Assembly (NCBI RefSeq): GCF_900115565.1
Contig: NZ_FOWW01000009.1
Coordinates: 62,001 to 126,000, forward strand
Origin: Amycolatopsis arida
GTDB taxonomy: Bacteria; Actinomycetota; Actinomycetes; Mycobacteriales; Pseudonocardiaceae
DNA: 64,000 nucleotides
Direction: 5' to 3'
The position numbers were made by a program, and so were the translations under genes. This document shows, in pieces, positions 56,568-64,000 of the stretch. Every line of letters begins with the position of its first letter. Within the stretch, counting starts at the first letter, position 1. The notes under the pieces were generated by a model. The model searched no databases and had not been told where the DNA came from. It was given only the letters and a program-made list of their open reading frames with translations.

Positions 56568-57707
56568 ATGGGCTTGCTGTCCATGGTGCTCGGGGTGGTG
56601 CTGATCGCGGCGTTGGGCTGGAAACTGCACCAGCTCGCCGGGTCGCCGCACGACCGGCCGCTGCGGGCGGTCACGTCCTGCCTCGCCTGCGCGGCCGTGG
56701 CGTTCCCGTTCGGGCTGCCGTTCGGGGCGGCGTGGCTGGACGGGCTGACCGTGCCGGGCACCGCGAAGCTGCTGCAGAACGTGCTGCTGCTGTGCACCGT
56801 GTACTTCCTGATGTGCTTCTACCTGTACTCGGCGGCCGACCTCGAGCAGGGCAGCCGGCGGGCCCGGTGGGAGCTCGTCCCGCTGGTCGCGGTGATCGTC
56901 GTGATCTCGGTGGCGATGTACAGCACGCCCACCGAGCTGCGCGGCCTCAGCTACGGCACCGCGGACATGACCATCACCAGCGTCGCCACGTTCTACTTCG
57001 TCGCCGGCTGCTACCTGATCTACGCGCTGGTCGCCGCGCTGTACTGGACGTTGCGCCGGGCCAGCGCGACCCGGCCTCCGGTGTCGGTGGGCCTGCGGCT
57101 GGCCGCAGCGGGCATGGCCGGCATGTCGCTGGGCGCCACCGTGCGCGGCGTCGTCGTCGTGATCCGCTGGCTCGGCGGACGGGTGCCGCCGATCCTGCCG
57201 GAGGCCGCGGCGGGATTGTTGGCCGTCGCGATCCCACTGTTCGTGGTCGGCATCGCCTACCCGGCCGCGGCGATGCGGCTGGCCGCGCTGCGGGTCTGGT
57301 GGCAGCACCGCCGCATCTACCACCGGCTGCGTCCACTGTGGATGATTTTGCAGTCGGCCTACCCGGAGTTCGTGCTGGGCAGGGTGCCGGCCGGCCGATG
57401 GCGGGACGCGGTGAGCCTGCGCGGCGTGCACCGCCGCTACTACCGGCGGGTCATCGAGTGCCGGGACGGGTTGGTGCGGATCAGCCCGTACCTCGAGCAG
57501 GTGCGCGCCGAGGCCGGCGTCGAGCCGGCGTCGCCGGCCGAGCTGGCCGCGCTGCTGCGGGAAGCGCTGCGGGCGCAGGCGGAGGGCCGCCCGGTGGGTG
57601 AGCACGCCACCCCGGTGGCGGTGCCCGTCGACGGTGGCGGTGGCCTGGACGCCGACGTCCGCGAGTTGGTCACCCTGGCCGAGGCGCTGCAGCGGAAACC
57701 GACCTGA
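56568..57707 (+). CDS. MAB_1171c family membrane protein
   Basis: 379 aa. About seven transmembrane helices in the first 240 residues (for example LGVVLIAALGWKL, VLLLCTVYFLMCFYLYSA, LVPLVAVIVVISVAMY) and a cytoplasmic tail with WWQHRRIYHRLRPLWMILQS and RRYYRRVIECRDGLVRISPY, the conserved signature of the family. Annotated elsewhere as a putative transporter, without proof. Members usually sit next to an HTH/ImmA-IrrE gene; none is present here. ATG 56568 follows GCGAGGAGTAGGGC. Confidence 0.82.
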   Translation: MGLLSMVLGVVLIAALGWKLHQLAGSPHDRPLRAVTSCLACAAVAFPFGLPFGAAWLDGLTVPGTAKLLQNVLLLCTVYFLMCFYLYSAADLEQGSRRARWELVPLVAVIVVISVAMYSTPTELRGLSYGTADMTITSVATFYFVAGCYLIYALVAALYWTLRRASATRPPVSVGLRLAAAGMAGMSLGATVRGVVVVIRWLGGRVPPILPEAAAGLLAVAIPLFVVGIAYPAAAMRLAALRVWWQHRRIYHRLRPLWMILQSAYPEFVLGRVPAGRWRDAVSLRGVHRRYYRRVIECRDGLVRISPYLEQVRAEAGVEPASPAELAALLREALRAQAEGRPVGEHATPVAVPVDGGGGLDADVRELVTLAEALQRKPT

Positions 57708-57729
57708 CGCGAAGGGGAACGAGCACATC

Positions 57730-58932
57730 GTGGAACTGTTGATCTCGGCGGGACAGCTGCTCACCGGGCCGGCCGGCCGGGGCATCAGTGACGGTGCGGT
57801 CCTGGTGCGTGGGCCGGAGATCGTCGCCGTGGGTCCGCGGGCCGAGGTGGCCGCGCTCGCCGCGCCCGACGCGCGCCGCATGGACCTGCCCGGGTCCACC
57901 GTGCTGCCCGGGCTGATCGACTGCCACGTGCACCTGGCGTTCAGCGCCGGGCCCGACCCGGTGGGCGACCTGAGCGCGACCGACGACGCGACACTGCTGG
58001 AGGACATGGCGCACCGGGCCCGCCTGCTGCTTGACCACGGTGTGACCACGGTGCGCGATCTCGGTGACCGGGGTTTCCTCGCGGTGCGGCTGCGCGACGA
58101 GATCGGCGCCGGGCGGCGGCCCGGGCCGCGGATCCTCAGCGCCACCGTGCCGCTCACCCCGCCCGAAGGCCACTGCTGGTTCCTCGGCGGCGTGGTCGAG
58201 GGCGAGGAGCAGATCCGGGCCAGGGTGCGGCGTAACGCCGAGGCCGGCGCGGACGTGATCAAGGTGATGGCCACCGGCGGGGGGCTGACCTCGGGTGGCG
58301 CGGCGACCTGGGAGTCCCAGTTCACGCCGGAGGAGCTCCGCGCGGTGGTCGACGAGGCGCACCGGCTGGGGCTGCCGGTGGCCGCGCACGCCCACGGCAC
58401 GGACGGCATCGCCGCCTCCGTGGCCGCCGGGGTGGACACCGTCGAGCACTGCACCTGGATGACCCGCGACGGGTTCCGCGCGCTGGACGACGTGGTGGCC
58501 GAGATGGCCGCCAAGAACGTCTACGTCTGCCCGGGAGCCAGCCCGAACTGGCGGGCCTTCGCCGCCCGGTTCGGTGAGGACCGCGCCCGGGACGTGTTCG
58601 GCCGGCTCCGCTGGATGGCCGAGCAGGGCGTGCCGCTGATCTCCGGTACCGACGCCGGCGTGCCGGGCGCGGTGTTCGACAACCCCGTCGGCAGCCTGGA
58701 GTTCTACGCCTACCTCGGCTTCCCCAACGACCAGATCCTGGACATGGCCACCGGCACCGCGGCCACCGCGCTCGGGCTCGGCGACCGGACCGGACGGCTC
58801 GCCCCCGGCCTGCGCGCGGACCTGGTCGTGGTGGACGGCGACCCGCTGGTCGACCTGGCCGCGCTGCGCGACCCGAGGCTGGTCGTCGCCGAGGGCCGCA
58901 CGCACGTGCCCGGCCCGCAGCCGGAGTGCTGA
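57730..58932 (+). CDS. Metal-dependent amidohydrolase (imidazolonepropionase/prolidase-like)
   Basis: 400 aa. N-terminal beta sandwich, then LPGLIDCHVHL (two metal His), DVIKVMATGGGLTSGG (bridging Lys), PVAAHAHGTDGI and VEHCTW (further His), and LISGTDAGVPG (catalytic Asp). The C-terminus returns to the sandwich with RLAPGLRADLVVVDGDPL. Order and spacing match the amidohydrolases that act on Xaa-Pro dipeptides or cyclic amides; exact substrate unknown. GTG 57730 with GAAGGGGAA upstream. It starts 22 nt after the MAB_1171c gene, possibly co-transcribed. Confidence 0.88.
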   Translation: MELLISAGQLLTGPAGRGISDGAVLVRGPEIVAVGPRAEVAALAAPDARRMDLPGSTVLPGLIDCHVHLAFSAGPDPVGDLSATDDATLLEDMAHRARLLLDHGVTTVRDLGDRGFLAVRLRDEIGAGRRPGPRILSATVPLTPPEGHCWFLGGVVEGEEQIRARVRRNAEAGADVIKVMATGGGLTSGGAATWESQFTPEELRAVVDEAHRLGLPVAAHAHGTDGIAASVAAGVDTVEHCTWMTRDGFRALDDVVAEMAAKNVYVCPGASPNWRAFAARFGEDRARDVFGRLRWMAEQGVPLISGTDAGVPGAVFDNPVGSLEFYAYLGFPNDQILDMATGTAATALGLGDRTGRLAPGLRADLVVVDGDPLVDLAALRDPRLVVAEGRTHVPGPQPEC

Positions 58933-59016
58933 ACCACCTCGACACGGCACACCTCACCGTTCGGGCTGGCCTGCCAAGGTCCCGGCAGGACGCGAGGCCG
59001 CTCCAGGGACAACACA

Positions 59017-59047
59017 CCCGCGCCGGGTGCGCCTCACCCGGCGCGGG
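59017..59047. terminator. Perfect 13-bp hairpin between convergent genes
   Basis: CCCGCGCCGGGTG (59017-59029), 5-nt loop, exact reverse complement (59035-59047). The rest of the 321-bp gap 58933-59253 between the amidohydrolase and LD-carboxypeptidase genes shows no gene. Confidence 0.8.
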
Positions 59048-59253
59048 CACCAGGGCTTCCCACGCCGGCTCAAGGCACGCGCCCATAGACAAGGGGCCAT
59101 CATCCATTCCCCTCCCCACCCCGATCCGAAGCCGCCTTGCGGGCGGGGGTGGCGTGTCAAGGCACGCTTTCCCGCCCTGACACGACGCCGACGACCGTCA
59201 ACACAATCAGGGCTTCGGGGTGGGGACCCACCACCCGCGACGCGGTGTGGGAG

Positions 59254-60186
59254 TCAGGACAGTGCGGGCTCGGTGAGGGTGAGCGTGGCCGCGTCGGCGT
59301 CGAGCACCGCGGGCACCCCGAGCGGCACGGTGAGCGCCCCGCCGTGGTGGCCGAAGCCGAGCTCCCACACGATCGGCACGCCCAGCGGGCCGAGCCGGTC
59401 CAGCATCAGCGCCCGCACCTCGTCCGGCCGGCCGCACTCGGTCCACGACCCCAGCGCGATCCCGGCCACATCGGCGAACCAGCCGGACCGCAGCAGCTGG
59501 GTGAGGATCCGGTCCAACCGGTACACGTCCTCGGTGACGTCCTCCAGCACGGCGATGCCGCCACGGGCGGGGCGGTGCTCGGGTGCGCCGATGCTGGACA
59601 CCAGCAGGCTGAGGTTCCCGCCGACGACCGGCCCCGCGGCCCGGCCGGGCACCAGCGTGGCCGCGTCCGGGCCGCGCAGCACGCGGGTGCGCTCGGGCTC
59701 GAACAGGGTGCGCCGCAGGTGCTCGGCGGCGGGCGGGTCGAAGTGCGCGGTGGCCGGCATGGGGGAGAACAGCGTGGTCAGGCCCAGGTGCACCCCGACC
59801 GCCTCGTGCAGGGCCGTGGTGTCGCTGGACCCGGCGAACAGCTTCGGCCCCGCGACGCGCAGCGCCGGCCAGTGGACGAGGTCGAGGATCCGCAGGCAGC
59901 CGTACCCGCCGCGGGCGGCGAAGACCGCGCGGATGTCCGGATCGAGCCAGGCGTCCTGGAAGTCCCGCGCCCGCTCGGCGTCACCACCGGCGAGGTAGTC
60001 GAACACCGGGTTGTCGGCGTGCACCGAGTCGAACAACCGCACCGACAGTCCCCACGACTCGAGCACCCCGACGGCCGAGTCGAGCAGGTGCCGCGGCACC
60101 GGCCCGGCGGGCGCGACGATCGCCACGGTGTCGCCGGCCCGCAGCCGCGACGGCCGCACCAGGGCGGCGGTGTCGGCGCGGGTCAT
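59254..60186 (-). CDS. LD-carboxypeptidase (S66)
   Basis: 310 aa. AGDTVAIVAPAGPVP opens the S66 fold, FAARGGYGCLRILD and KLFAGSSDTTALHE hold the catalytic Ser (GSSD), and the C-terminal IVWELGFGHHGGALTVPLGV supplies Glu and His of the Ser-His-Glu triad. It releases the terminal D-Ala from L-Ala-D-Glu-m-Dap-D-Ala muropeptides during wall recycling, or cleaves related peptides (MccF subgroup). No signal peptide, so cytoplasmic. It overlaps the S9 peptidase stop by 4 bp (ATGA). Confidence 0.9.
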   Translation of the reverse strand: MTRADTAALVRPSRLRAGDTVAIVAPAGPVPRHLLDSAVGVLESWGLSVRLFDSVHADNPVFDYLAGGDAERARDFQDAWLDPDIRAVFAARGGYGCLRILDLVHWPALRVAGPKLFAGSSDTTALHEAVGVHLGLTTLFSPMPATAHFDPPAAEHLRRTLFEPERTRVLRGPDAATLVPGRAAGPVVGGNLSLLVSSIGAPEHRPARGGIAVLEDVTEDVYRLDRILTQLLRSGWFADVAGIALGSWTECGRPDEVRALMLDRLGPLGVPIVWELGFGHHGGALTVPLGVPAVLDADAATLTLTEPALS

Positions 60187-62126
60187 CGGCGCAGCTCGAT
60201 CCGCGGCACGCCCGGGGTGTCGAACCCGAGCACCTGACCGTAGAAGGACAGCTCGGCGGTCAGCGCCGCGACGATCGTCTCCGCCTTGCGGAACCCGTGC
60301 TGCTCGCCGGGGAAGGTGAGGTAGGCGTGCGGCACTCCGCTGCCCTTCAGCGCGTCGACGAACCGGTCGGCCTGCTCCGGCGGGCAGATCTCGTCCTCGA
60401 GTCCCTGGAGGAACAGCACCGGTCCGGCGAGGTCGGCGGCGTGGTGGAGGGGGGAGCGGTCCCGGTAGCGTCGCGCGGCCTCCGGCAGCGGGCCGACCAG
60501 CCCGTCGAGGTAGTGCGACTCGAAGTCGTGGGTCTCGCCGCCGTCCGCGGTCCACGCGTGCAGGTCGAGGATGGGGAACTTGACGGTGCCCGCTCGATAG
60601 GTGCGCACCGTCGTCATCGACGCGGCGGAGGTGAACCCGCCGGCGCTGCCGCCGCGCACGGCGAGCCGGTCGCCGTCGGCGACGCCCTCGGCCACCAGCG
60701 CCTCCGCCACGGCCACGCAGTCCCGCACGTCGACCACGCCCCACTGCCCACGCAGCCGTTCCCGGAACCGGCGCCCGTACCCGGTGGAGCCGCCGTAGTT
60801 CACCGCCACCACGCCGATGCCGCGGCTGGTGAAGTAGGCGAAGTCGAGGTCGAGCACCGGGTGGTTGCGTCCGGTGGGGCCGCCGTGGACGTGCACCAGG
60901 AACGGCGGCCGCTCGCCGTCCGGTGCGGAGTGGTCGGGGTTGGCGGGTGGGTAGACGTAGGCCGGGATCGGCGCGCCGTCGGCGGCGGTGAACACCCGCT
61001 CCTCCGGGACGGGCAGGTAGGCCGGTCGCGGCAGCCGGTCGGCGCCGGTGGCGGGGGTGAGTTCGGTGAGCGCACCGGTGGCCAGGTCCACGTGGACGAC
61101 GCTCGCCTCCTGCCGCGGGCCGGCGGCGATGCCGGCCACCCCGGTGCCGTGCGCGGCGAGCGCCGCCGACCATGCGGTCAGCTCCACCGCCGCGGGGACC
61201 TCGCGCACGGTGCGGCTGTGCTCGTCGAGCACGGCCAGGCGGCCGGAGTCCAGCACCGCGTGCCGGCCCCCGCCGAGGGGGGTGAACCAGCGGGAGCCGA
61301 TCCGCCACAGCGCCCCGCCGAGCTCCGCCTCGACCGGCGCGAGGTTGGTCGGCTCGCCCTCCAGCGGGATCCGGTGCAGGTTCCACCAGCCGTCCGGGTC
61401 CAGCAGCGCCAGCAGGGTGTCCGCGGACTCCCACTCCAGCTGGCACACCGCGACGTCGGGGCCGCCGGCGAGCACGCGGTGCGGGCCGAAGGTGCCGTCC
61501 GGGGCGACCTCGGCGACGCACAAGGACGTGCCGTCCCACGGCATCGCCGGATGGTCCCACCCCAACCACGCGGCGTGCCGGCCGCCGGGGGACAGCTGCG
61601 GCGCCGTGAGGAAGTGGTTCGAGGCGGCCAGCACCCGCGGCTCGCCGCCGGTCGAGGACAGCGACACCAGGTCCCGGGTGACGTCGGCCCGGCGGGGACC
61701 GGTGCCGGCCTCGCGCACCGCCCAGACCTCGCCGGTGCGGCCGGGCCGGAGGTCGGCATAGCGGACGCCGTGTGGGGTCGCCGGCTCCGGGGTGATCGGC
61801 TCCACCGTGCCGGAGCCGAGGTCCCGCCGGTACACCCGCTGGTCGTCCCAGTGGGTGAAGACCAGCGCGTCGCCGGTCACCAGCCACGGGCGGCCGCCGT
61901 ACTCGTGCACCCGGTTCCGCGCGTTCCACGGCGCGGGCAGCATCTCCTCGACCGTGTCGGCGCGGGCGCGCAGCAACGCGATCCGGCCGCCCTCGTCCGG
62001 CCGGGGCTGGGCCCACCAGACGTCGCCGTCCACGACGTCGAGCCACTGGGGACTGCCACCCGCGGCCGCCACGTCCTCGGCGGTGATGGGTGAGCTCCAC
62101 GTCCCATAGGGCGCAATCCTCGGCAT
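60183..62126 (-). CDS. S9 family prolyl oligopeptidase (acylaminoacyl-peptidase-like)
   Basis: 647 aa from ATG 62126. The first 380 residues are a beta-propeller (PHGVRYADLRPGRTGEVWAV, AAWLGWDHPAMPWDGTSLCV). The hydrolase domain has FLVHVHGGPTGRNHPVLDLD, AVRGGSAGGFTSAASM (nucleophile Ser), FLQGLEDEICPPEQ (Asp) and TFPGEQHGFRKAET (His). Cytoplasmic peptidase. In-frame codons to 62192 lack family similarity. Coupled to the LD-carboxypeptidase and divergent from the DUF3090 gene. Confidence 0.92.
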   Translation of the reverse strand: MPRIAPYGTWSSPITAEDVAAAGGSPQWLDVVDGDVWWAQPRPDEGGRIALLRARADTVEEMLPAPWNARNRVHEYGGRPWLVTGDALVFTHWDDQRVYRRDLGSGTVEPITPEPATPHGVRYADLRPGRTGEVWAVREAGTGPRRADVTRDLVSLSSTGGEPRVLAASNHFLTAPQLSPGGRHAAWLGWDHPAMPWDGTSLCVAEVAPDGTFGPHRVLAGGPDVAVCQLEWESADTLLALLDPDGWWNLHRIPLEGEPTNLAPVEAELGGALWRIGSRWFTPLGGGRHAVLDSGRLAVLDEHSRTVREVPAAVELTAWSAALAAHGTGVAGIAAGPRQEASVVHVDLATGALTELTPATGADRLPRPAYLPVPEERVFTAADGAPIPAYVYPPANPDHSAPDGERPPFLVHVHGGPTGRNHPVLDLDFAYFTSRGIGVVAVNYGGSTGYGRRFRERLRGQWGVVDVRDCVAVAEALVAEGVADGDRLAVRGGSAGGFTSAASMTTVRTYRAGTVKFPILDLHAWTADGGETHDFESHYLDGLVGPLPEAARRYRDRSPLHHAADLAGPVLFLQGLEDEICPPEQADRFVDALKGSGVPHAYLTFPGEQHGFRKAETIVAALTAELSFYGQVLGFDTPGVPRIELRR

Positions 62127-62288
62127 TCCGCCAGCGTAAGCGGCGCTCTCGCGGTCGGGGCAGTCGACGCACCCAGCGCCGCACGGGCTCACGAAAAGCT
62201 GACGAAACCCTCATATCCCGCCGACGAGCAGCGGAAACCGGGGCGGTGGATGCCGCAGTGACGCGGTTGGCCTAGGGTCGTAGTTGCC

Positions 62289-62864
62289 ATGGCACGCGTC
62301 ATTCATGTCTTCCGTCAGCCCGACCGGTTCGTCGCCGGAACCGTCGGCGAGCCCGGCGATCGCACGTTCTACCTGCAGGCGTCGGAGGACGTCCGCACGA
62401 TCAGCGTGACGATCGAGAAGCAGCAGGTGGCGGTGCTCGCCGAGCGGCTCAGCTCGCTGCTGGAGGAGGTCGCCACCCGGTTCGGCGCGGACATCCCCGA
62501 GGAGGTTCCGGACGAGCTGGTCGACGTCGACCCGCTGGACGTGCCCGTCGAGGAGGAGTTCCGAGTCGGCACCATGGGCCTTGGCTGGGACGCCGAGAGC
62601 AGCGCCGTCGTCGTCGAGCTGCTGGCGATCACCGAGGGCGAGGTCGACGAGACGGTCGTGCTCGACGACACCGAGGAGGGCCCGGACGCCGTACGGGTGT
62701 TCCTGTCCCCGCTGGCCGCCCGCGCGTTCGCCGAGCGTGCCGAGCGCGTCGTCAACGCCGGTCGCAAGCCCTGCCCGCTCTGCGGGGAGCCGCTCGACCC
62801 GGCCGGGCACATCTGCCCGCGGCAGAACGGCTACCGCCGGGCCGCGGACCTCGGCGGGGAATGA
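62289..62864 (+). CDS. DUF3090 (TIGR03847) family protein
   Basis: 191 aa. RVIHVFRQPDRFVAGTVGEP and DRTFYLQASEDVRTISVTIE begin the domain. The C-terminus PCPLCGEPLDPAGHICPRQN is a zinc-ribbon-like C-x2-C...C element. Conserved throughout actinobacteria, usually between an MSMEG_4193 phosphatase and SCO1664, with mshC next. Biochemical role unknown. TAGGGT lies 9 nt before ATG 62289, and no Shine-Dalgarno is seen. Overlaps SCO1664 by 4 bp. Confidence 0.92.
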   Translation: MARVIHVFRQPDRFVAGTVGEPGDRTFYLQASEDVRTISVTIEKQQVAVLAERLSSLLEEVATRFGADIPEEVPDELVDVDPLDVPVEEEFRVGTMGLGWDAESSAVVVELLAITEGEVDETVVLDDTEEGPDAVRVFLSPLAARAFAERAERVVNAGRKPCPLCGEPLDPAGHICPRQNGYRRAADLGGE

Positions 62865-63679
62865 CCGCGGAGGTGGCCGGGCCCGAGTTCGACCCGGCGG
62901 ACCCGGCGGCGCGGGACCTGATCGCCAAGGGACGGCTCACCGTGGAGGGGCGGCTGGTCGACGCCTCGAACGTGACCCTGTTCTGCTCCGTCGAGTTGGA
63001 CGGGGTCACCGCGAACGCCGTCTACAAGCCGGTGGCGGGGGAGCGACCGCTGTGGGACTTCCCGGACGGCACGCTCGCCGGCCGGGAGGTGGCCACCTAC
63101 CTGATCGCCGCGGACTCCGGCCTCGGCCACGTGCCGCCCACCGTGCTGCGGGATGGACCGTTCGGCGAGGGCATGGTGCAGCTGTGGGTGGAGACCACCG
63201 ACGAGGAGTTGGTGGACGTCCTTCCGCCGGCGCGGCTGCCGGAGGGCTGGCGGGTGGTGCTGCACGCCCACGACCGGTCCGGGGAGCCCGCCGTGCTGGC
63301 GCACGCCGACCATCCGGGGATCCGGGAGTTGGCCGTGCTCGACGTCGTGGTGAACAACACCGACCGCAAGGGTGGGCACGTGCTGGCCGGCGCCGACGGC
63401 CGGGTGTACGGCGTGGACCACGGGATCTGCCTGCACGCCGAGCCGAAGCTGCGGACCGTGCTGTGGGGCTGGGCCGGCGACCCGCTGCCCGACGACGTCG
63501 TGGCGAAGGTCCACCGGCTGCGCCGCGCCCTGGACGGCCCGCTCGGCGACGAGCTCACGCCGCACCTGACCGCCACGGAGTTGCGGGCCGTGGCCGAGCG
63601 CGCTGAGCGACTGCTGGCGCACCCGGTGTTCCCCGAGCCGGGCGACGACTGGCGGGCCATTCCCTGGCCATTGTTCTGA
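62861..63679 (+). CDS. SCO1664 family protein (TIGR03843)
   Basis: 272 aa. ANAVYKPVAGERPLWDFPDG, LAGREVATYLIAADSGLGHV, VVNNTDRKGGHVLAGADGRV and YGVDHGICLHAEPKLRTVLW recall the PI3/PI4-kinase-like catalytic core (Lys of YKP, Asn of NNTDRK, Asp of VDHG), so it may be a divergent kinase. Coupled to DUF3090 by ATGA. The usual next gene, mshC of mycothiol synthesis, does not follow in this window. Confidence 0.9.
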   Translation: MTAEVAGPEFDPADPAARDLIAKGRLTVEGRLVDASNVTLFCSVELDGVTANAVYKPVAGERPLWDFPDGTLAGREVATYLIAADSGLGHVPPTVLRDGPFGEGMVQLWVETTDEELVDVLPPARLPEGWRVVLHAHDRSGEPAVLAHADHPGIRELAVLDVVVNNTDRKGGHVLAGADGRVYGVDHGICLHAEPKLRTVLWGWAGDPLPDDVVAKVHRLRRALDGPLGDELTPHLTATELRAVAERAERLLAHPVFPEPGDDWRAIPWPLF

Positions 63680-63737
63680 TCTCCGCTGTCCGGTTCCCCT
63701 CACCGAGCGCTTGGTGACCCCCGGCACACCCGCGTGA

Positions 63738-63762
63738 CCTCGACCTTACTCGATGTTCGAGG
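63738..63762. promoter_or_regulatory. Weak inverted repeat before the MDR gene
   Basis: CCTCGA (63738-63743) and TCGAGG (63757-63762), with an internal CTCGA copy, 42 nt before ATG 63804. Possible regulator site; short arms, low confidence. Confidence 0.25.
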
Positions 63763-63803
63763 GTGGGAAGTGGCTGGTTCACGAGGGACGAGGAGTGGTG
63801 GTC

Positions 63804-64000
63804 ATGCGGGCGATCCAGGTGGCGGAGTTCGGTGGCCCGGAGGTGCTGGTGCCCGGCGACGTGCCGGATCCCGTGCCCGGCCCGGGGCAGGCGCTGCTCG
63901 CGGTCGCGGCGGTGGACGTGCTGTTCGTCGAGACGCAGATCCGGCGGGGTGGCTTCGGCGAGTACTTCGACGTGCGGCTTCCGTACGTGCCCGGTGGCGG
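63804..64000 (+). CDS. Zinc-binding dehydrogenase/quinone reductase (MDR family), 3' end outside window
   Basis: Only the first 65 residues are visible: MRAIQVAEFGGPEVLVPGDV, then PVPGPGQALLAVAAVDVLFV and FDVRLPYVPGG. This is the GroES-like N-terminal domain of NADPH:quinone oxidoreductase-type MDR enzymes, without the zinc-ligand Cys of true alcohol dehydrogenases in the part seen. ATG 63804 is preceded by ACGAGGAG at about 14 nt. The nucleotide-binding domain lies beyond the window. Confidence 0.82.
   Translation, partial: MRAIQVAEFGGPEVLVPGDVPDPVPGPGQALLAVAAVDVLFVETQIRRGGFGEYFDVRLPYVPGG

Overview
The window is high-GC actinobacterial chromosome, most likely from the Pseudonocardiales. The support is indirect: a SigK/RskA locus, an MptB-type mannosyltransferase, the actinobacterial families DUF3090, SCO1664, MSMEG_4193 phosphatase, DUF5703, DUF574 methyltransferase and MAB_1171c, very GC-rich codon use, and many leaderless-looking promoters. 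No 16S gene is present, so genus is not assigned.

Layout. (1) 1-3.4 kb: molybdopterin oxidoreductase, fasciclin lipoprotein, sigK and rskA, a secreted-protein regulon with a SigK-like promoter before the fasciclin gene. (2) 3.4-20.5 kb: a decayed genomic island ending at a tRNA-Leu(GAG) gene. The tRNA 3' end is repeated at 6.67, 12.94 and 20.45 kb, which reads as stacked or successive integrations. Cargo includes a Cap4-like nuclease/NB-ARC/WD40 protein (candidate anti-phage sensor-effector), an RCC1-like propeller protein, an IS3-family element, a TIGR04141-like protein with two unknown neighbours in lower-GC DNA, and an actinomycete integrative-element backbone of zinc-finger-like small proteins and a TraB/FtsK-type translocase. 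The integrase, AbrB-like gene, serine recombinase, transposase and translocase are all broken. (3) 20.6-31.3 kb: housekeeping genes (M20 hydrolase, lipoprotein/DUF5703 pair, aldo-keto reductase, uppP, histidine phosphatase, M3 peptidase, malate dehydrogenase) interrupted at 28-30 kb by a frameshifted nucleotidyltransferase, a truncated TetR and a DUF3883 nuclease-like gene. (4) 31.4-44.7 kb: FUSC-type membrane protein, a 78-bp tandem repeat, and a mannan-processing block of one GH76 and two GH92 enzymes whose usual catalytic-acid Glu is Gln. (5) 45-53.4 kb: peptide scavenging, with M20 hydrolase and DppA-like D-aminopeptidase divergent from a complete oligopeptide ABC transporter with fused ATPases. 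(6) 53.4-64 kb: mptB, F420/PPOX oxidoreductase, methyltransferase, MAB_1171c protein, amidohydrolase, LD-carboxypeptidase, S9 peptidase, DUF3090, SCO1664 and the start of an MDR oxidoreductase.

Genes acting together: SigK and RskA probably control the fasciclin gene. GH76 and the GH92 enzymes would cut alpha-mannan backbones and side chains. DppA, M20 and the ABC system would release and import peptides. The many proteases (M3, S33, S9, S66, two M20, M55) suggest a life on protein and cell-wall debris. Several genes differ from an intact frame by exactly one base. Island genes are convincingly decayed, but the two chromosomal cases (28.4 and 39.9 kb) could be sequence errors.
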